A DNA stretch of 64,000 bases, taken from assembly GCF_900108365.1 (NCBI RefSeq), contig NZ_FNWQ01000002.1, positions 124,001 to 188,000 on the forward strand, given 5' to 3'. The position numbers were made by a program, and so were the translations under genes. Below the pieces are notes generated by a model, which saw only the letters and a list, made by a program, of their open reading frames with translations, did not search any database and was not told the DNA's origin. Shown here one piece after another: positions 25,806-34,966 of this stretch. Within the stretch, counting starts at the first letter, position 1. Every line of letters begins with the position of its first letter. The DNA comes from Chryseobacterium culicis (GTDB lineage: Bacteria; Bacteroidota; Bacteroidia; Flavobacteriales; Weeksellaceae).

Positions 25806-27467
25806 ATGAAAAAACTCTATCTCGGTGCCTGTACTTTAGGTACTGCTTTGGGCCTATCTGCCCAGGAAGTATTATGGCAGAAAGACATCAAATCCTCTAC
25901 CCAGGATTTTCTAAGCCAGGTTACCACGACAATTGATCAGCAATATTTAATCACAGGAAGCTCTATTCAGAGCAATAAACTGCAGGCAGAAGGCAGTAAG
26001 CAGAATAACGGTTATGATTTTCATTTGATTAAACTCAATCAGCAGGGAGAAGAAGCCTGGGAAAAATACTTTTCAGGACAAAATCATGATTATTTATCAG
26101 CAACAGTTACTACGCAGGATGGCGGATTTCTTTTGGCAGGAACTTCTTATTCCGGAAAAGGACTGGATAAAAAAGAAGAATCCAAAGGAGGATCCGATAT
26201 CTGGCTGATCAGGATCAATGAATTTGGTGATGAACTCTGGCAGAAAACATTGGGGAGTTCTTCCGATGAAGAAGCAAGAGCTGTGATTCAAACAACAGAT
26301 TTAGGGTTCTTTGTGGCAGGCAATGTTACAACCCTTCGACAAGCTCAGGATTTAAAGGGTTACGGTTCCAAAGATGTTTTAATCACAAAACTGGATAAAG
26401 ACGGAAAAGAGCTTTCACAGCTTATTTTAGGGGGAAAAGGTTTAGACGAAGTGGAAAAGATGATACCCACAAAAGATGGCGGAGCATTACTGGGTATTTA
26501 TTCCAGAAGTTCCGAGGTTCGTGTTTCGGGATCTGCCAGCACTCAGGCGGGTAACCAACGATCTGCCTCTTCAACAGCCATTAGCCAGAAACCAAAAGCC
26601 AGCAGCAATTATGGCGAAGGTGACTACTGGATCGTGAAGCTAGATAAAACCGGAAAAGTAGAATGGGAAAAGAATTTTGGAGGAAAAGGAGATGATCATA
26701 TCAGAACCCTGGCATTAACTTCAAACGGATTTATCATTGGCGGAGAATCAAGATCAGAAAGATCGGGAAATAAAACGGTCAGCATTGAAGAAGGAACCGA
26801 TCTATGGCTGATTGCTTTAAATGAAAGAGGTGATGAGCAGTGGCAGAAATCCTACAACTTCAAAAACAGAGACATTTTGATGGGAATGAGTGTGGTAAGC
26901 GGGAGGCTGGAAGATGGAAGCGAGAAGTCTAAAGGTATTTTGCTGGGAGGTTATACTCAGGCTGAGGGAAGAGTACAAACCGACGACGAAACCTTTTGGA
27001 TGTTGTATTTAGATCAAAACGGGAATGAGCAGTGGAGAAAACATGTTAAAGGAGAATCCAGACAAAAGGAAGAAAGGCTTTCTGATTTAAAATTGAACAG
27101 AGACGGATCAATTGTTCTTGCCGGAACCAGCGCCGAAGAACTGGGTAAAGAAAACTGGAAGATTGTAAAGCTGGGTGACAAACAGGTTGATCAGCTGATT
27201 GAAAAATATGATATCAAGATCTATCCAAATCCTGTCTCAGACTATGCTTACGTAGAAATCGGATGTGATTCTTCGACAGGCTCAGAACAGGGCTTCAAGG
27301 ATGCTGATATTCTATTGTATGATATGTCCGGAAGACAGCTTCAAAGTATTAAAACAAAAAACAAAGTGACCAAGATTAATACCCAGGCTTTGGTTCAGGG
27401 AGCTTATTTAATCACTATAAAGACTGATACCAATAAAACGGCGAATGCTAAATTAATCAAGAAATAA
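25806..27467 (+). CDS. T9SS-sorted secreted protein with beta-propeller-like repeats
   Basis: 553 aa. Signal peptide 1-20 (ending GLSAQ). The body repeats a ~50-residue unit (GGFLLAGTSYSGKG; WLIRINEFGDELWQKTLG; YWIVKLDKTGKVEWEKNFGG), a pattern common in Bacteroidota secreted propellers. The C-terminus carries the type A sorting domain: KIYPNPVSDYAYVEI, then LYDMSGRQL and GAYLITIKT. Known role of that domain: export across the outer membrane by T9SS and surface attachment. First gene of an operon with two YD/Rhs genes (6 bp to the next). Contains several short non-native inserts, listed separately. Confidence 0.85.
   Translation: MKKLYLGACTLGTALGLSAQEVLWQKDIKSSTQDFLSQVTTTIDQQYLITGSSIQSNKLQAEGSKQNNGYDFHLIKLNQQGEEAWEKYFSGQNHDYLSATVTTQDGGFLLAGTSYSGKGLDKKEESKGGSDIWLIRINEFGDELWQKTLGSSSDEEARAVIQTTDLGFFVAGNVTTLRQAQDLKGYGSKDVLITKLDKDGKELSQLILGGKGLDEVEKMIPTKDGGALLGIYSRSSEVRVSGSASTQAGNQRSASSTAISQKPKASSNYGEGDYWIVKLDKTGKVEWEKNFGGKGDDHIRTLALTSNGFIIGGESRSERSGNKTVSIEEGTDLWLIALNERGDEQWQKSYNFKNRDILMGMSVVSGRLEDGSEKSKGILLGGYTQAEGRVQTDDETFWMLYLDQNGNEQWRKHVKGESRQKEERLSDLKLNRDGSIVLAGTSAEELGKENWKIVKLGDKQVDQLIEKYDIKIYPNPVSDYAYVEIGCDSSTGSEQGFKDADILLYDMSGRQLQSIKTKNKVTKINTQALVQGAYLITIKTDTNKTANAKLIKK
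26331..26350 (+). repeat. Short interspersed repeat inside a coding region, copy 1
   Basis: CCTTCGACAAGCTCAGG core. This sequence type is widespread as a dispersed element in Bacteroidota genomes (from memory). It is in frame here and reads Thr-Leu-Arg-Gln-Ala-Gln-Asp, interrupting the otherwise regular repeat unit. Confidence 0.55.
27271..27286 (+). repeat. Short interspersed repeat inside a coding region, copy 2
   Basis: CTTCGACAGGCTCAGA, a one-mismatch relative of the copy at 26.3 kb in the same orientation but read in a different frame (Ser-Ser-Thr-Gly-Ser-Glu). It splits the T9SS sorting domain between strands. Confidence 0.5.
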
Positions 27468-27473
27468 ACACAA

Positions 27474-30400
27474 ATGAGAAACGTTATAATTTCTGGATTT
27501 ATTTTGAATCTTCTTGTAACATTAAAGGCTCAAAATACTTCTACAGATCCTGTTAATACAGTCGATAAAACAATTAGTAACATAATTCCTCCGACTCCGG
27601 AATCATTTAAATTTGGGACATTTGGAAATATTGCAACAGGTCTCTTTACTGGGGGGACTAATATTGATATTCCTATTACAGAATTTCATGGAGGTTCGAT
27701 TAAAATTCCTATTAATATCAATTATGCTAGTAATGGCATCAGAGTAGATGAACTTAACGGGTCTGTTGGTTTGGGTTGGAGATTTATTAACGCAGGAGTA
27801 ATAACAAGAATAATAAGAGACCTTCCTGACGAAGTAAATTCCACCTCAACAGATACTCCAAATATCGATTTATTGGGATATAATGACCCGACAGTTGTTT
27901 CTTATCTAAAAAATTGTAAAAAAGATAATTTTGATTCTGAATTAGATATTTATACTGCAAATTTTTGTGGGACAAGCTTAAGTTTTTATATCGAAAGAAA
28001 TGGGAATATCAGACTTCTTAATAATAATGGCTATAAAATTACAAAACAAAGTGACGGATTTACCATAACAGGAACAGATGGTAGTGTTTATTCATTTTTT
28101 GATAACGAAAAAACTAGGACAACACAAACGAACTCAGGAATGCATCGTGAGATATATGTAAACACAACAGCGTGGTATTTAACAAAAATAGTTGATACAA
28201 ATAATCATCAAGTGAATATAGAGTATTATGATCAAAATTTTCAAAGTACCATTGCACAGTCTCAGACGATGATTTATACAAAGACGGCACAACAAAAATA
28301 TTCTAATCCATCAAATGATCCTAATTCAGTCGCGTGTTCTACGTATTGTAATGTAAATAATTATATAATCACCCCGGATATTGGATTAATATCGGAAACA
28401 AATCAGATAACATTTGGAAAACAAATTAAAAAAATTTATGATGAAACTTCTGAAATTAATTTTGAATATGAAGCACAACAAGATGATTTTGGATTATTAA
28501 AAAGGGTAGCGAAATATCATAATAATGAAATTATTGAAGACTTTAATTTGATTTATAAAAAAAATGCCAAGAATAGAATATTTTTAAGCTCTTTAAATAA
28601 CATTAAGAACAATTCAAAATATTCTTTTGATTACTATAGTTATGAGTCAGTACCAGCTAGGTTAAGTTTTAGCAGAGATAAGTGGGGATATTTTAACGAT
28701 CAGTCTAATTCCAGTTTAATTCCTCAAATTTTCACATCTGCGCAGAGTAATTTACCTCAATATATTAATTATTCTGGAGCCAATCAGGAAATAAATACAA
28801 GTACTAATTATTATGGATTATTGCAAAAGATAACCTATCCTACAGGAGGAAATACAACCTTGTTTTACGAAACTCCCAAAATAGATACTCAGTACTTTGT
28901 GCCAGAATCGGCTTACAATAATAGCGAAGTTATGTTTACATCAACTGATGATCATACTTCTGTAAAAACAAAATCAATTACCATTATACCTGGAGCATCA
29001 GGTTATGCACATATTACAGCTGCAAACGATGTAAAACTGGATGGAGGTTGCTACAATTCAAATCTGACCACTACCCAGAAACAAAATACCTCTGTAACAG
29101 TATTTGATCAAACTAATACTCCTCAAATAATTTATAAGCAAAGTCTTACCTATGGTATGGTTGAAACAGGAACAGGAGTAACATGTTTAACTGGTACCAG
29201 TGATGATGGTTATGTTTATCTCCAAAAAGACCAACCTTATAAGTTTGAATTAAGGGCTGGTTGGTTCTGTTCAATTGCTAATGCAACGATCTTCTATCCT
29301 GCAGGTGAAACACCTGCTCATATGGAAACTATTAATAAACCAGTTGGTGGGTTGAGAGTATCCAAAACTATTGATACTTCTAACTCGGGAGATGAAATAA
29401 CAAAATTATATAAATATAACAAATTAGATGGCACTCCATCTATTAAAGTAAACAGAGATCCTGTTTTCTCTGAAATTAATAATACTATCTCATATTGTGA
29501 AGGAAGCCAGTGTAGCGGACCCGTTCTCCCAATACAGTATTATTCAATTACATCTTCCAACTTAAATCAATATGGTTCTTTTGAACCGGATGTTTGCTAT
29601 GATACTGTAATTGAAGATTTAGGGCAAAAAGGAAAAATTGTTCATAAGTTTATTACTGATAATGATGAAACAGGAAGTATTAATGGATCAGAAATTTTAT
29701 CCGCTCCAAGATCAAATACTGCCTGGAATAACGGAATAGAATATCTCACACAGTATTATAAAGATGATACTAAGGTAAAAGAAATTGAGAAGATTTACTT
29801 TGAGTCACCTTTTAGTAAATTTGAAACATTTTCATTAGCAACCAGAAAGAAATACGAACTTCTGATAGCTTTTGGAGGCGTGGGCGAATTTGATAATCTT
29901 GATCTGGTTTTATACAAAAACATCAGTCGTTTTACTTATCTGCAATCTCAAAAAACTACAGATTATTTCAATGGCACTCCAGTTCTGACACAAACTGATT
30001 ATTTCTATAATAATCCATCCCATTATCAGCTTAATAAACAAAAGACGACTTTCCCAGATGGTACTATAAATGAAACCAATTATCAATACGCTCACGAAAA
30101 AGGAAATCAGAAGCTTATTAATGCTAATATGATTGGCATTCCCTTAGAGACAGAAGTAAAGAAAAACTTGAATACTGTATCAAAGACGGAAACGAAGTAT
30201 GATAATCCATTAAATTTACTTCCAAGCTCTGTAGTATCTACCGATTTGCAAAACACCCAAACCACAGAAATAACGTATGATCAATACGATTCTAAAGGAA
30301 ATCTTCAACAGTATACTACAAAAGACGGTATCTCAACAACAATTATCTGGGGTTATAACCAAACGCAGCCTATTGCTAAAATAGAAAACGTAAAAATAGC

Positions 30401-30695
30401 AGCCATCCAGCAGCCAATCATTGATGCCCTTGTTAATGCTTCCAATACAGATGCTGCAGCAGGCAGTAATAATGATGAAACGAATCTGCTTACAGCATTT
30501 AACAATTTTAAAAACACGCTGCCTGGTTATCAGATTACAACCTACAGCTACGATCCTTTAATTGGAGTCAGAAGCATCACCCCGCCTTCAGGCATTAGAG
30601 AAAATTATATTTATGATTCTGCAGGTAGACTTCAGAAGATAGTAGATGTAAATGGCCAGATTATAAAGGAGATGAAATACAACTACAAACAATAA
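27474..30695 (+). CDS. Large exported YD/RHS-related protein
   Basis: 1073 aa, signal peptide 1-19 (LLVTLKAQ). The N-terminal region (FGNIATGLFTGGTNIDIPI; IKIPININYASNGIRVDEL) resembles the start of SpvB/TcdB-like and other YD-containing Bacteroidota proteins. Degenerate YD motifs occur throughout and the C-terminus ends in clear ones (YSYDPLIGVRSITPP, YIYDSAGRLQKIVD). No toxin tip: it ends after the last YD motif. It is 6 bp after the T9SS-sorted gene and 12 bp before the Rhs-core gene, so it may act with the latter as the first half of a shell. No T9SS sorting domain seen. Confidence 0.75.
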   Translation: MRNVIISGFILNLLVTLKAQNTSTDPVNTVDKTISNIIPPTPESFKFGTFGNIATGLFTGGTNIDIPITEFHGGSIKIPININYASNGIRVDELNGSVGLGWRFINAGVITRIIRDLPDEVNSTSTDTPNIDLLGYNDPTVVSYLKNCKKDNFDSELDIYTANFCGTSLSFYIERNGNIRLLNNNGYKITKQSDGFTITGTDGSVYSFFDNEKTRTTQTNSGMHREIYVNTTAWYLTKIVDTNNHQVNIEYYDQNFQSTIAQSQTMIYTKTAQQKYSNPSNDPNSVACSTYCNVNNYIITPDIGLISETNQITFGKQIKKIYDETSEINFEYEAQQDDFGLLKRVAKYHNNEIIEDFNLIYKKNAKNRIFLSSLNNIKNNSKYSFDYYSYESVPARLSFSRDKWGYFNDQSNSSLIPQIFTSAQSNLPQYINYSGANQEINTSTNYYGLLQKITYPTGGNTTLFYETPKIDTQYFVPESAYNNSEVMFTSTDDHTSVKTKSITIIPGASGYAHITAANDVKLDGGCYNSNLTTTQKQNTSVTVFDQTNTPQIIYKQSLTYGMVETGTGVTCLTGTSDDGYVYLQKDQPYKFELRAGWFCSIANATIFYPAGETPAHMETINKPVGGLRVSKTIDTSNSGDEITKLYKYNKLDGTPSIKVNRDPVFSEINNTISYCEGSQCSGPVLPIQYYSITSSNLNQYGSFEPDVCYDTVIEDLGQKGKIVHKFITDNDETGSINGSEILSAPRSNTAWNNGIEYLTQYYKDDTKVKEIEKIYFESPFSKFETFSLATRKKYELLIAFGGVGEFDNLDLVLYKNISRFTYLQSQKTTDYFNGTPVLTQTDYFYNNPSHYQLNKQKTTFPDGTINETNYQYAHEKGNQKLINANMIGIPLETEVKKNLNTVSKTETKYDNPLNLLPSSVVSTDLQNTQTTEITYDQYDSKGNLQQYTTKDGISTTIIWGYNQTQPIAKIENVKIAAIQQPIIDALVNASNTDAAAGSNNDETNLLTAFNNFKNTLPGYQITTYSYDPLIGVRSITPPSGIRENYIYDSAGRLQKIVDVNGQIIKEMKYNYKQ

Positions 30696-30707
30696 AACTA
30701 TAACAAA

Positions 30708-33700
30708 ATGAAAAAAATAAATATTTCCATAAGTACATTGTTTGTAGTGGGCTTACTTCACGCACAAATAACACCGAGCATAACGGAAAACTATATCTTC
30801 AGCAAAACCTGTCTGAGTGCAGATTGTGTAAAGAACACCTTAACCGTTCAGTATTTTGACGGATTAGGAAGACCAAAACAGATCATCAATGCATTAGCAT
30901 CGCCTACCGGGAAAGATGTGGTTACCCCTATTGAATATGACCAGTTTGGAAGACAGACGAAAGAATATCTGCCTGTGCCCCAGATGGGGACTTCTAATGG
31001 GGCTATTTACTCAGGGCCACTGGGAGTATATCCCAATACGTATGGTTCAGAAAAGATCTATTCTGAAAAAGTGCTGGAAAACTCACCTTTAGACAGAATT
31101 CAGCAGCAGATTCAGGTGGGTAATGATTGGAGTACTAAACCTGTTAAATTTGAATATGATGCTAATGGTGTGAATGAAGTGTATCAGTTCACCACTGCCA
31201 CTACCTGGGAAAATGGAGCAACGAAAAGTAAACTAAGTTTATCTCCGGCAACAATCTATGCCCCTGGTCAGCTTTATAAAAATTCGGTAAAAGATGAAGA
31301 TGGAAATGAAACGATAGAATTTAAAAATGGAAGAGGTCAGGTTTTATTGGTAAGAAAAGTGAAGAGTTATGCAGAACATATAGACACTTACTATGTTTAT
31401 AATGAGTATGACCAGCTTTCTTTTGTGATCCCTCCCAAAGCTGTGCATCAGGCAATTACGGATGACTTACTGAATAATTTATGTTACCAGTACCGTTATG
31501 ACGGAAAGGGAAGATTGGTAGAAAAGAAACTTCCTGGCAAGGATTGGGAATTTATGGTGTATGATAAGGCAGACAGGATGATCCTATCCCAGGATGCGAA
31601 TTTAAGAAAATCTTTCGACTGGATCATCTATAAATACGATGTGCTGGGAAGACCTATCTATACAGGAATTGTAAAGTCTAATAATACCAGAATCGGGATG
31701 CAGAACCAGATCCTTGGGGGAGCTATTATTGAAGGCAGAGATAACACCCCTCTGACGGCAAACGGAATGCCTTATTATTATACCAATATGCATTGGGGAT
31801 TGAATACCCTTTTATCTGTTACCTATTACGATTCTTATCCCCAGCAGTATGGCTTCAATCCCCCTGTTCCTTCCAGTATTTTGGGAGAGCCTGTATTGAC
31901 GGATACAACTACTGCTGATGGAAGAAGTACCAAAGGACTTCCTGTTTTAAGTCTTGTAAAAAACGTTGAGGATGACAGCTGGACAAAAACCTATACCTAT
32001 TACGACAGGAAAGGAAGAGTGATTGGAACCCATTCTATCAATCATTTGGGAGGGTATACCCATACAGAATCCAAGCTTGATTTTGCAGGCTTGCCACAAC
32101 AAACCATTACCCGCCATAAGCGTTTAAATTCTGATACGGAAAGAGTTATTACCGAAACTTTTGAATACGATCACCAAAACAGATTATTGGTACACAAGCA
32201 TCAGATAGATGGTAATGCCACAGAAATTTTAACCCAGAATACCTATAATGAAATTTCTCAGCTTTCTGGTAAAAAAGTAGGAGGAACAGATCTTTCCAAT
32301 CCATTGCAGAATATTAGCTATGCCTATAACATCCGTGGATGGATGACCAAAATTAACGATCCTAAAAACTTAGGAGCAAACCTTTTTGGATATGAAATAA
32401 AATACAACAAAGTAGAAGGTCTGGAAGTTCCCAATACAGAATATCCCAACCACAAGGTGCAACCTAAATACAACGGAAACATCGTAGAGGTTGATTGGAA
32501 AACAGCCACAGATTCCAATGGTAATCTGAGAAGGTATGGTTATGTATATGATACCCTGAACAGGCTTACCGCAGGTTTTTATCAAAAAGATAGCAACCCT
32601 TCCGGTAAAGAATACAATGAACTTATGGCTTATGATGTGAATGGAAATATCCTGAATCTGGTAAGAACACAGGAAGCCCTTCCAGGCAGTGCTACCGCTG
32701 TAGTGATTGATAATCTGGTGTATACTTACACGGGAAATAAACTTAATAATGTATCAGATGCCTACCTTAATAATACGGGATATCCTGTAGGAGGAAATGA
32801 AATTTCATATGACAGCAATGGAAATATGACCAGCCATATGGATAAAGGAATTTCTTCCATCCAATATAATTATCTAAATTTACCTGAAAAAATTACCCAA
32901 AACTCTAAAGTAACGGATTATACTTACAGAGCAGATGGAGTAAAAGTAAAAAAGATCTTTGATACAAAAGCTACAGATTATCTGGATGGTTTCCAGTATG
33001 AAAACTCTACATTGAAATTCTTCCCAACCTCAGAAGGATATTTTAATGTTGAGACTGGAAAGTATGTGTACAATTACACCGATCACCTTGGAAACATCAG
33101 GCTAAGTTATGCTAAGAACGGTGCAGGAACAGAGATCATTGAAGAAAGTAATTATTATCCGTTTGGATTGAAACATGAAGGGTATAATGTTTTATTAGGG
33201 AATTCTGCATATAAATACAAGTACAACGGCAAGGAGCTTCAGGAAAGTGGTATGTATGATTATGGTGCAAGGTTTTATATGGCAGATATTGGTAGATGGG
33301 GCGTCGTAGATCCGCTCGCGGAAACTTCACGTCGTTGGTCTCCATATAATTATGCTTATAATAATCCGATTAGATTTATTGATCCTGATGGGAGATCAAA
33401 CCAAGACATCATTAAAGTAAATTCTCAAGGTTATGTTCAAGAGATTATCCCTCAAGAAGGTCCTCATGTTGTTCAGGATATGGAGGGTAATCAATTAAAT
33501 TTAAATGATCCTGCAAATGATCAACAACAATTGCAAATGGTGGTTGATTTAGCAAATACAATGTCTACCATAGATCTTCAATATGATGGCTTACGTTTAT
33601 TTACACCATATTCGGCACAGCAGATGGCTGATAATTTTAATCAATTAGGAATAGGAGATATAAAAGATACTTCTCAATACCTTCAGTCATTTGGAGAGCA

Positions 33701-34082
33701 ATCATATATTATGACACCATGGATGCTATATATGGGATCACTAGGAGGTTCAGGAGATTCTTTTGATTTTGCAGATGATATGACATCTGTTGTAGCTGGC
33801 GGAGGAAATTATCCTGCTCCGAGTCCTCCCACTGGATTTACTACTGATGGAACAGGTGGATTAGTGAAATTTGAAGGGACTAATACCCTTTATAATGTTT
33901 ATGATGCGGGTAATTTTATGACAGGAAAGGCTTTTCAAATGATTGGGGCTCCACTAGATGTTTTAAAAAATGGAGCAGATATAAGAAGTAGATATATCTC
34001 GCGTCAAGGAGCAGATACTAAGTCTGATCAGGGAGCGGTTACTAACGGATTTAATTATAACAGAGTAGGATGGAAAAAATAA
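30708..34082 (+). CDS. Exported DUF6443/RHS core protein with C-terminal toxin module
   Basis: 1124 aa. Signal peptide 1-20 (VVGLLHAQ), DUF6443-like start (TVQYFDGLGRPKQIINALAS), many YD repeats, and the RHS-associated core ending [18 protein letters not shown]...DPDG (residues 892-895). The ~230-residue tip after DPDG is unrelated to the core; its end (YNVYDAGNFMTGKAFQMIG ... DQGAVTNGFNYNR) is reminiscent of Bacterial toxin 44. A 13-bp overlap with a small membrane protein gene suggests toxin-immunity pairing. Export is presumably Sec, then an outer-membrane route; T9SS is suggested by the operon's first gene. About 530 bp of the core is duplicated at 36.7 kb. Confidence 0.85.
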   Translation: MKKINISISTLFVVGLLHAQITPSITENYIFSKTCLSADCVKNTLTVQYFDGLGRPKQIINALASPTGKDVVTPIEYDQFGRQTKEYLPVPQMGTSNGAIYSGPLGVYPNTYGSEKIYSEKVLENSPLDRIQQQIQVGNDWSTKPVKFEYDANGVNEVYQFTTATTWENGATKSKLSLSPATIYAPGQLYKNSVKDEDGNETIEFKNGRGQVLLVRKVKSYAEHIDTYYVYNEYDQLSFVIPPKAVHQAITDDLLNNLCYQYRYDGKGRLVEKKLPGKDWEFMVYDKADRMILSQDANLRKSFDWIIYKYDVLGRPIYTGIVKSNNTRIGMQNQILGGAIIEGRDNTPLTANGMPYYYTNMHWGLNTLLSVTYYDSYPQQYGFNPPVPSSILGEPVLTDTTTADGRSTKGLPVLSLVKNVEDDSWTKTYTYYDRKGRVIGTHSINHLGGYTHTESKLDFAGLPQQTITRHKRLNSDTERVITETFEYDHQNRLLVHKHQIDGNATEILTQNTYNEISQLSGKKVGGTDLSNPLQNISYAYNIRGWMTKINDPKNLGANLFGYEIKYNKVEGLEVPNTEYPNHKVQPKYNGNIVEVDWKTATDSNGNLRRYGYVYDTLNRLTAGFYQKDSNPSGKEYNELMAYDVNGNILNLVRTQEALPGSATAVVIDNLVYTYTGNKLNNVSDAYLNNTGYPVGGNEISYDSNGNMTSHMDKGISSIQYNYLNLPEKITQNSKVTDYTYRADGVKVKKIFDTKATDYLDGFQYENSTLKFFPTSEGYFNVETGKYVYNYTDHLGNIRLSYAKNGAGTEIIEESNYYPFGLKHEGYNVLLGNSAYKYKYNGKELQESGMYDYGARFYMADIGRWGVVDPLAETSRRWSPYNYAYNNPIRFIDPDGRSNQDIIKVNSQGYVQEIIPQEGPHVVQDMEGNQLNLNDPANDQQQLQMVVDLANTMSTIDLQYDGLRLFTPYSAQQMADNFNQLGIGDIKDTSQYLQSFGEQSYIMTPWMLYMGSLGGSGDSFDFADDMTSVVAGGGNYPAPSPPTGFTTDGTGGLVKFEGTNTLYNVYDAGNFMTGKAFQMIGAPLDVLKNGADIRSRYISRQGADTKSDQGAVTNGFNYNRVGWKK
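32856..33395 (+). repeat. Direct repeat, intact copy (source of the 36.7-kb remnant)
   Basis: Codes for the end of the Rhs core up to DPDG. Nearly the same sequence recurs at 36680-37212. Similarity stops at both copies just where the variable tip starts. Confidence 0.8.
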
Positions 34083-34366
34083 ATATCAAAAATTTAGCAA
34101 TCGTATCTTTTATTATTTTCTTGTTAAATTTTTCAGCATTTATATTAATTGATTTACTAAAATGGCTTAATCCATATTCTTCCTTGAGTAATAGAATAAA
34201 TTTTTTTATTTTATTTCCTTTGAATGTAATAGGTATATTAATATCAATTATTGTAATAATTAAGAATAGTTTAAGTAAAGGAAATATTATTAACTCTTTA
34301 TTATGTATTCCTTTACTAGCATTATTATTTTACTTCTTCTTTCTGAAAGGAGTTTATCTAAAGTGA
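34070..34366 (+). CDS. Small membrane protein, candidate immunity protein
   Basis: 98 aa with three hydrophobic segments (about 8-27, 44-64, 77-94). ATG 34070 lies inside the end of the Rhs gene (13-bp overlap), which is typical for immunity genes. Membrane immunity proteins usually guard against toxins acting in the periplasm or membrane. Closed by a strong terminator. No family recognised. Confidence 0.65.
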   Translation: MEKINIKNLAIVSFIIFLLNFSAFILIDLLKWLNPYSSLSNRINFFILFPLNVIGILISIIVIIKNSLSKGNIINSLLCIPLLALLFYFFFLKGVYLK

Positions 34367-34425
34367 AATTGTAATATTGTGGATATCTTATCTTGCGGAT
34401 TTGTAATCCTTGAGCAATAATAAAG

Positions 34426-34448
34426 AACCCACCGCAAAGCGGTGGGTT
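34426..34448. terminator. Bidirectional terminator
   Basis: AACCCACCGC-AAA-GCGGTGGGTT, perfect 10-bp stem with T-rich sequence downstream on the plus strand, between the Rhs operon and the convergent XRE remnant. Confidence 0.85.
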
Positions 34449-34472
34449 TTGTGTTTTATAGTAAAGCAAAAC

Positions 34473-34805
34473 TTACTTATAGGCTTTTCTTGCATTAAAA
34501 TCTCTTATGGTAAGATCAAGAAACCTTGTTACCAGATCTTTGTCTTCTTCGCTCATCTCCTGTATGGCTTCAAATTTTTTCAGAAGTCCCTTATCTTTAA
34601 TAGCAACTGTTTCATCGTTCAGTAATGCATCACTTGAAACTCCTAAAGCATCGGCAATATTTTTAAGCGCATCGGCAGGCGGAATACTGCTTCCCAGTTC
34701 GTAACGGGAAAGGCTTTTATTATTCACCTGAGATTTTTCTGCAAGCTCCGCCTGTGAAAGTCCTTTTTGTTATGTGTATAATCTTATAAGTTCTGCAATA
34801 GTCAT
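34473..34805 (-). pseudogene. XRE-family HTH regulator broken by an early stop codon
   Basis: Reading from ATG 34805: MTIAELIRLYT, then TAA at 34772-34770 (codon 12), then the frame continues QKGLSQAELAEKSQVNNKSL and SRYELGSSIPPADALKNI, an obvious Cro/cI-type HTH with a C-terminal tail. TAA could derive from CAA by one change. A GTG at 34727 could restart translation but would lose helix 1-2 of the HTH. Such regulators accompany integrative elements, in keeping with the neighbouring primase remnant. Confidence 0.8.
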
Positions 34806-34966
34806 AAGTGAGATTTTAAAGATTTAAACACCTTATAAATGCGAATTTAAGACAAATAAGAGTAGAATAAAAATATAAATCTCGGATAAGACTTGTTTTG
34901 TATTCTCGTAATTGTCACTTTTGGGACAAATATGAGAATGTAATTTTTTTCAAAAATTTTTAAACA

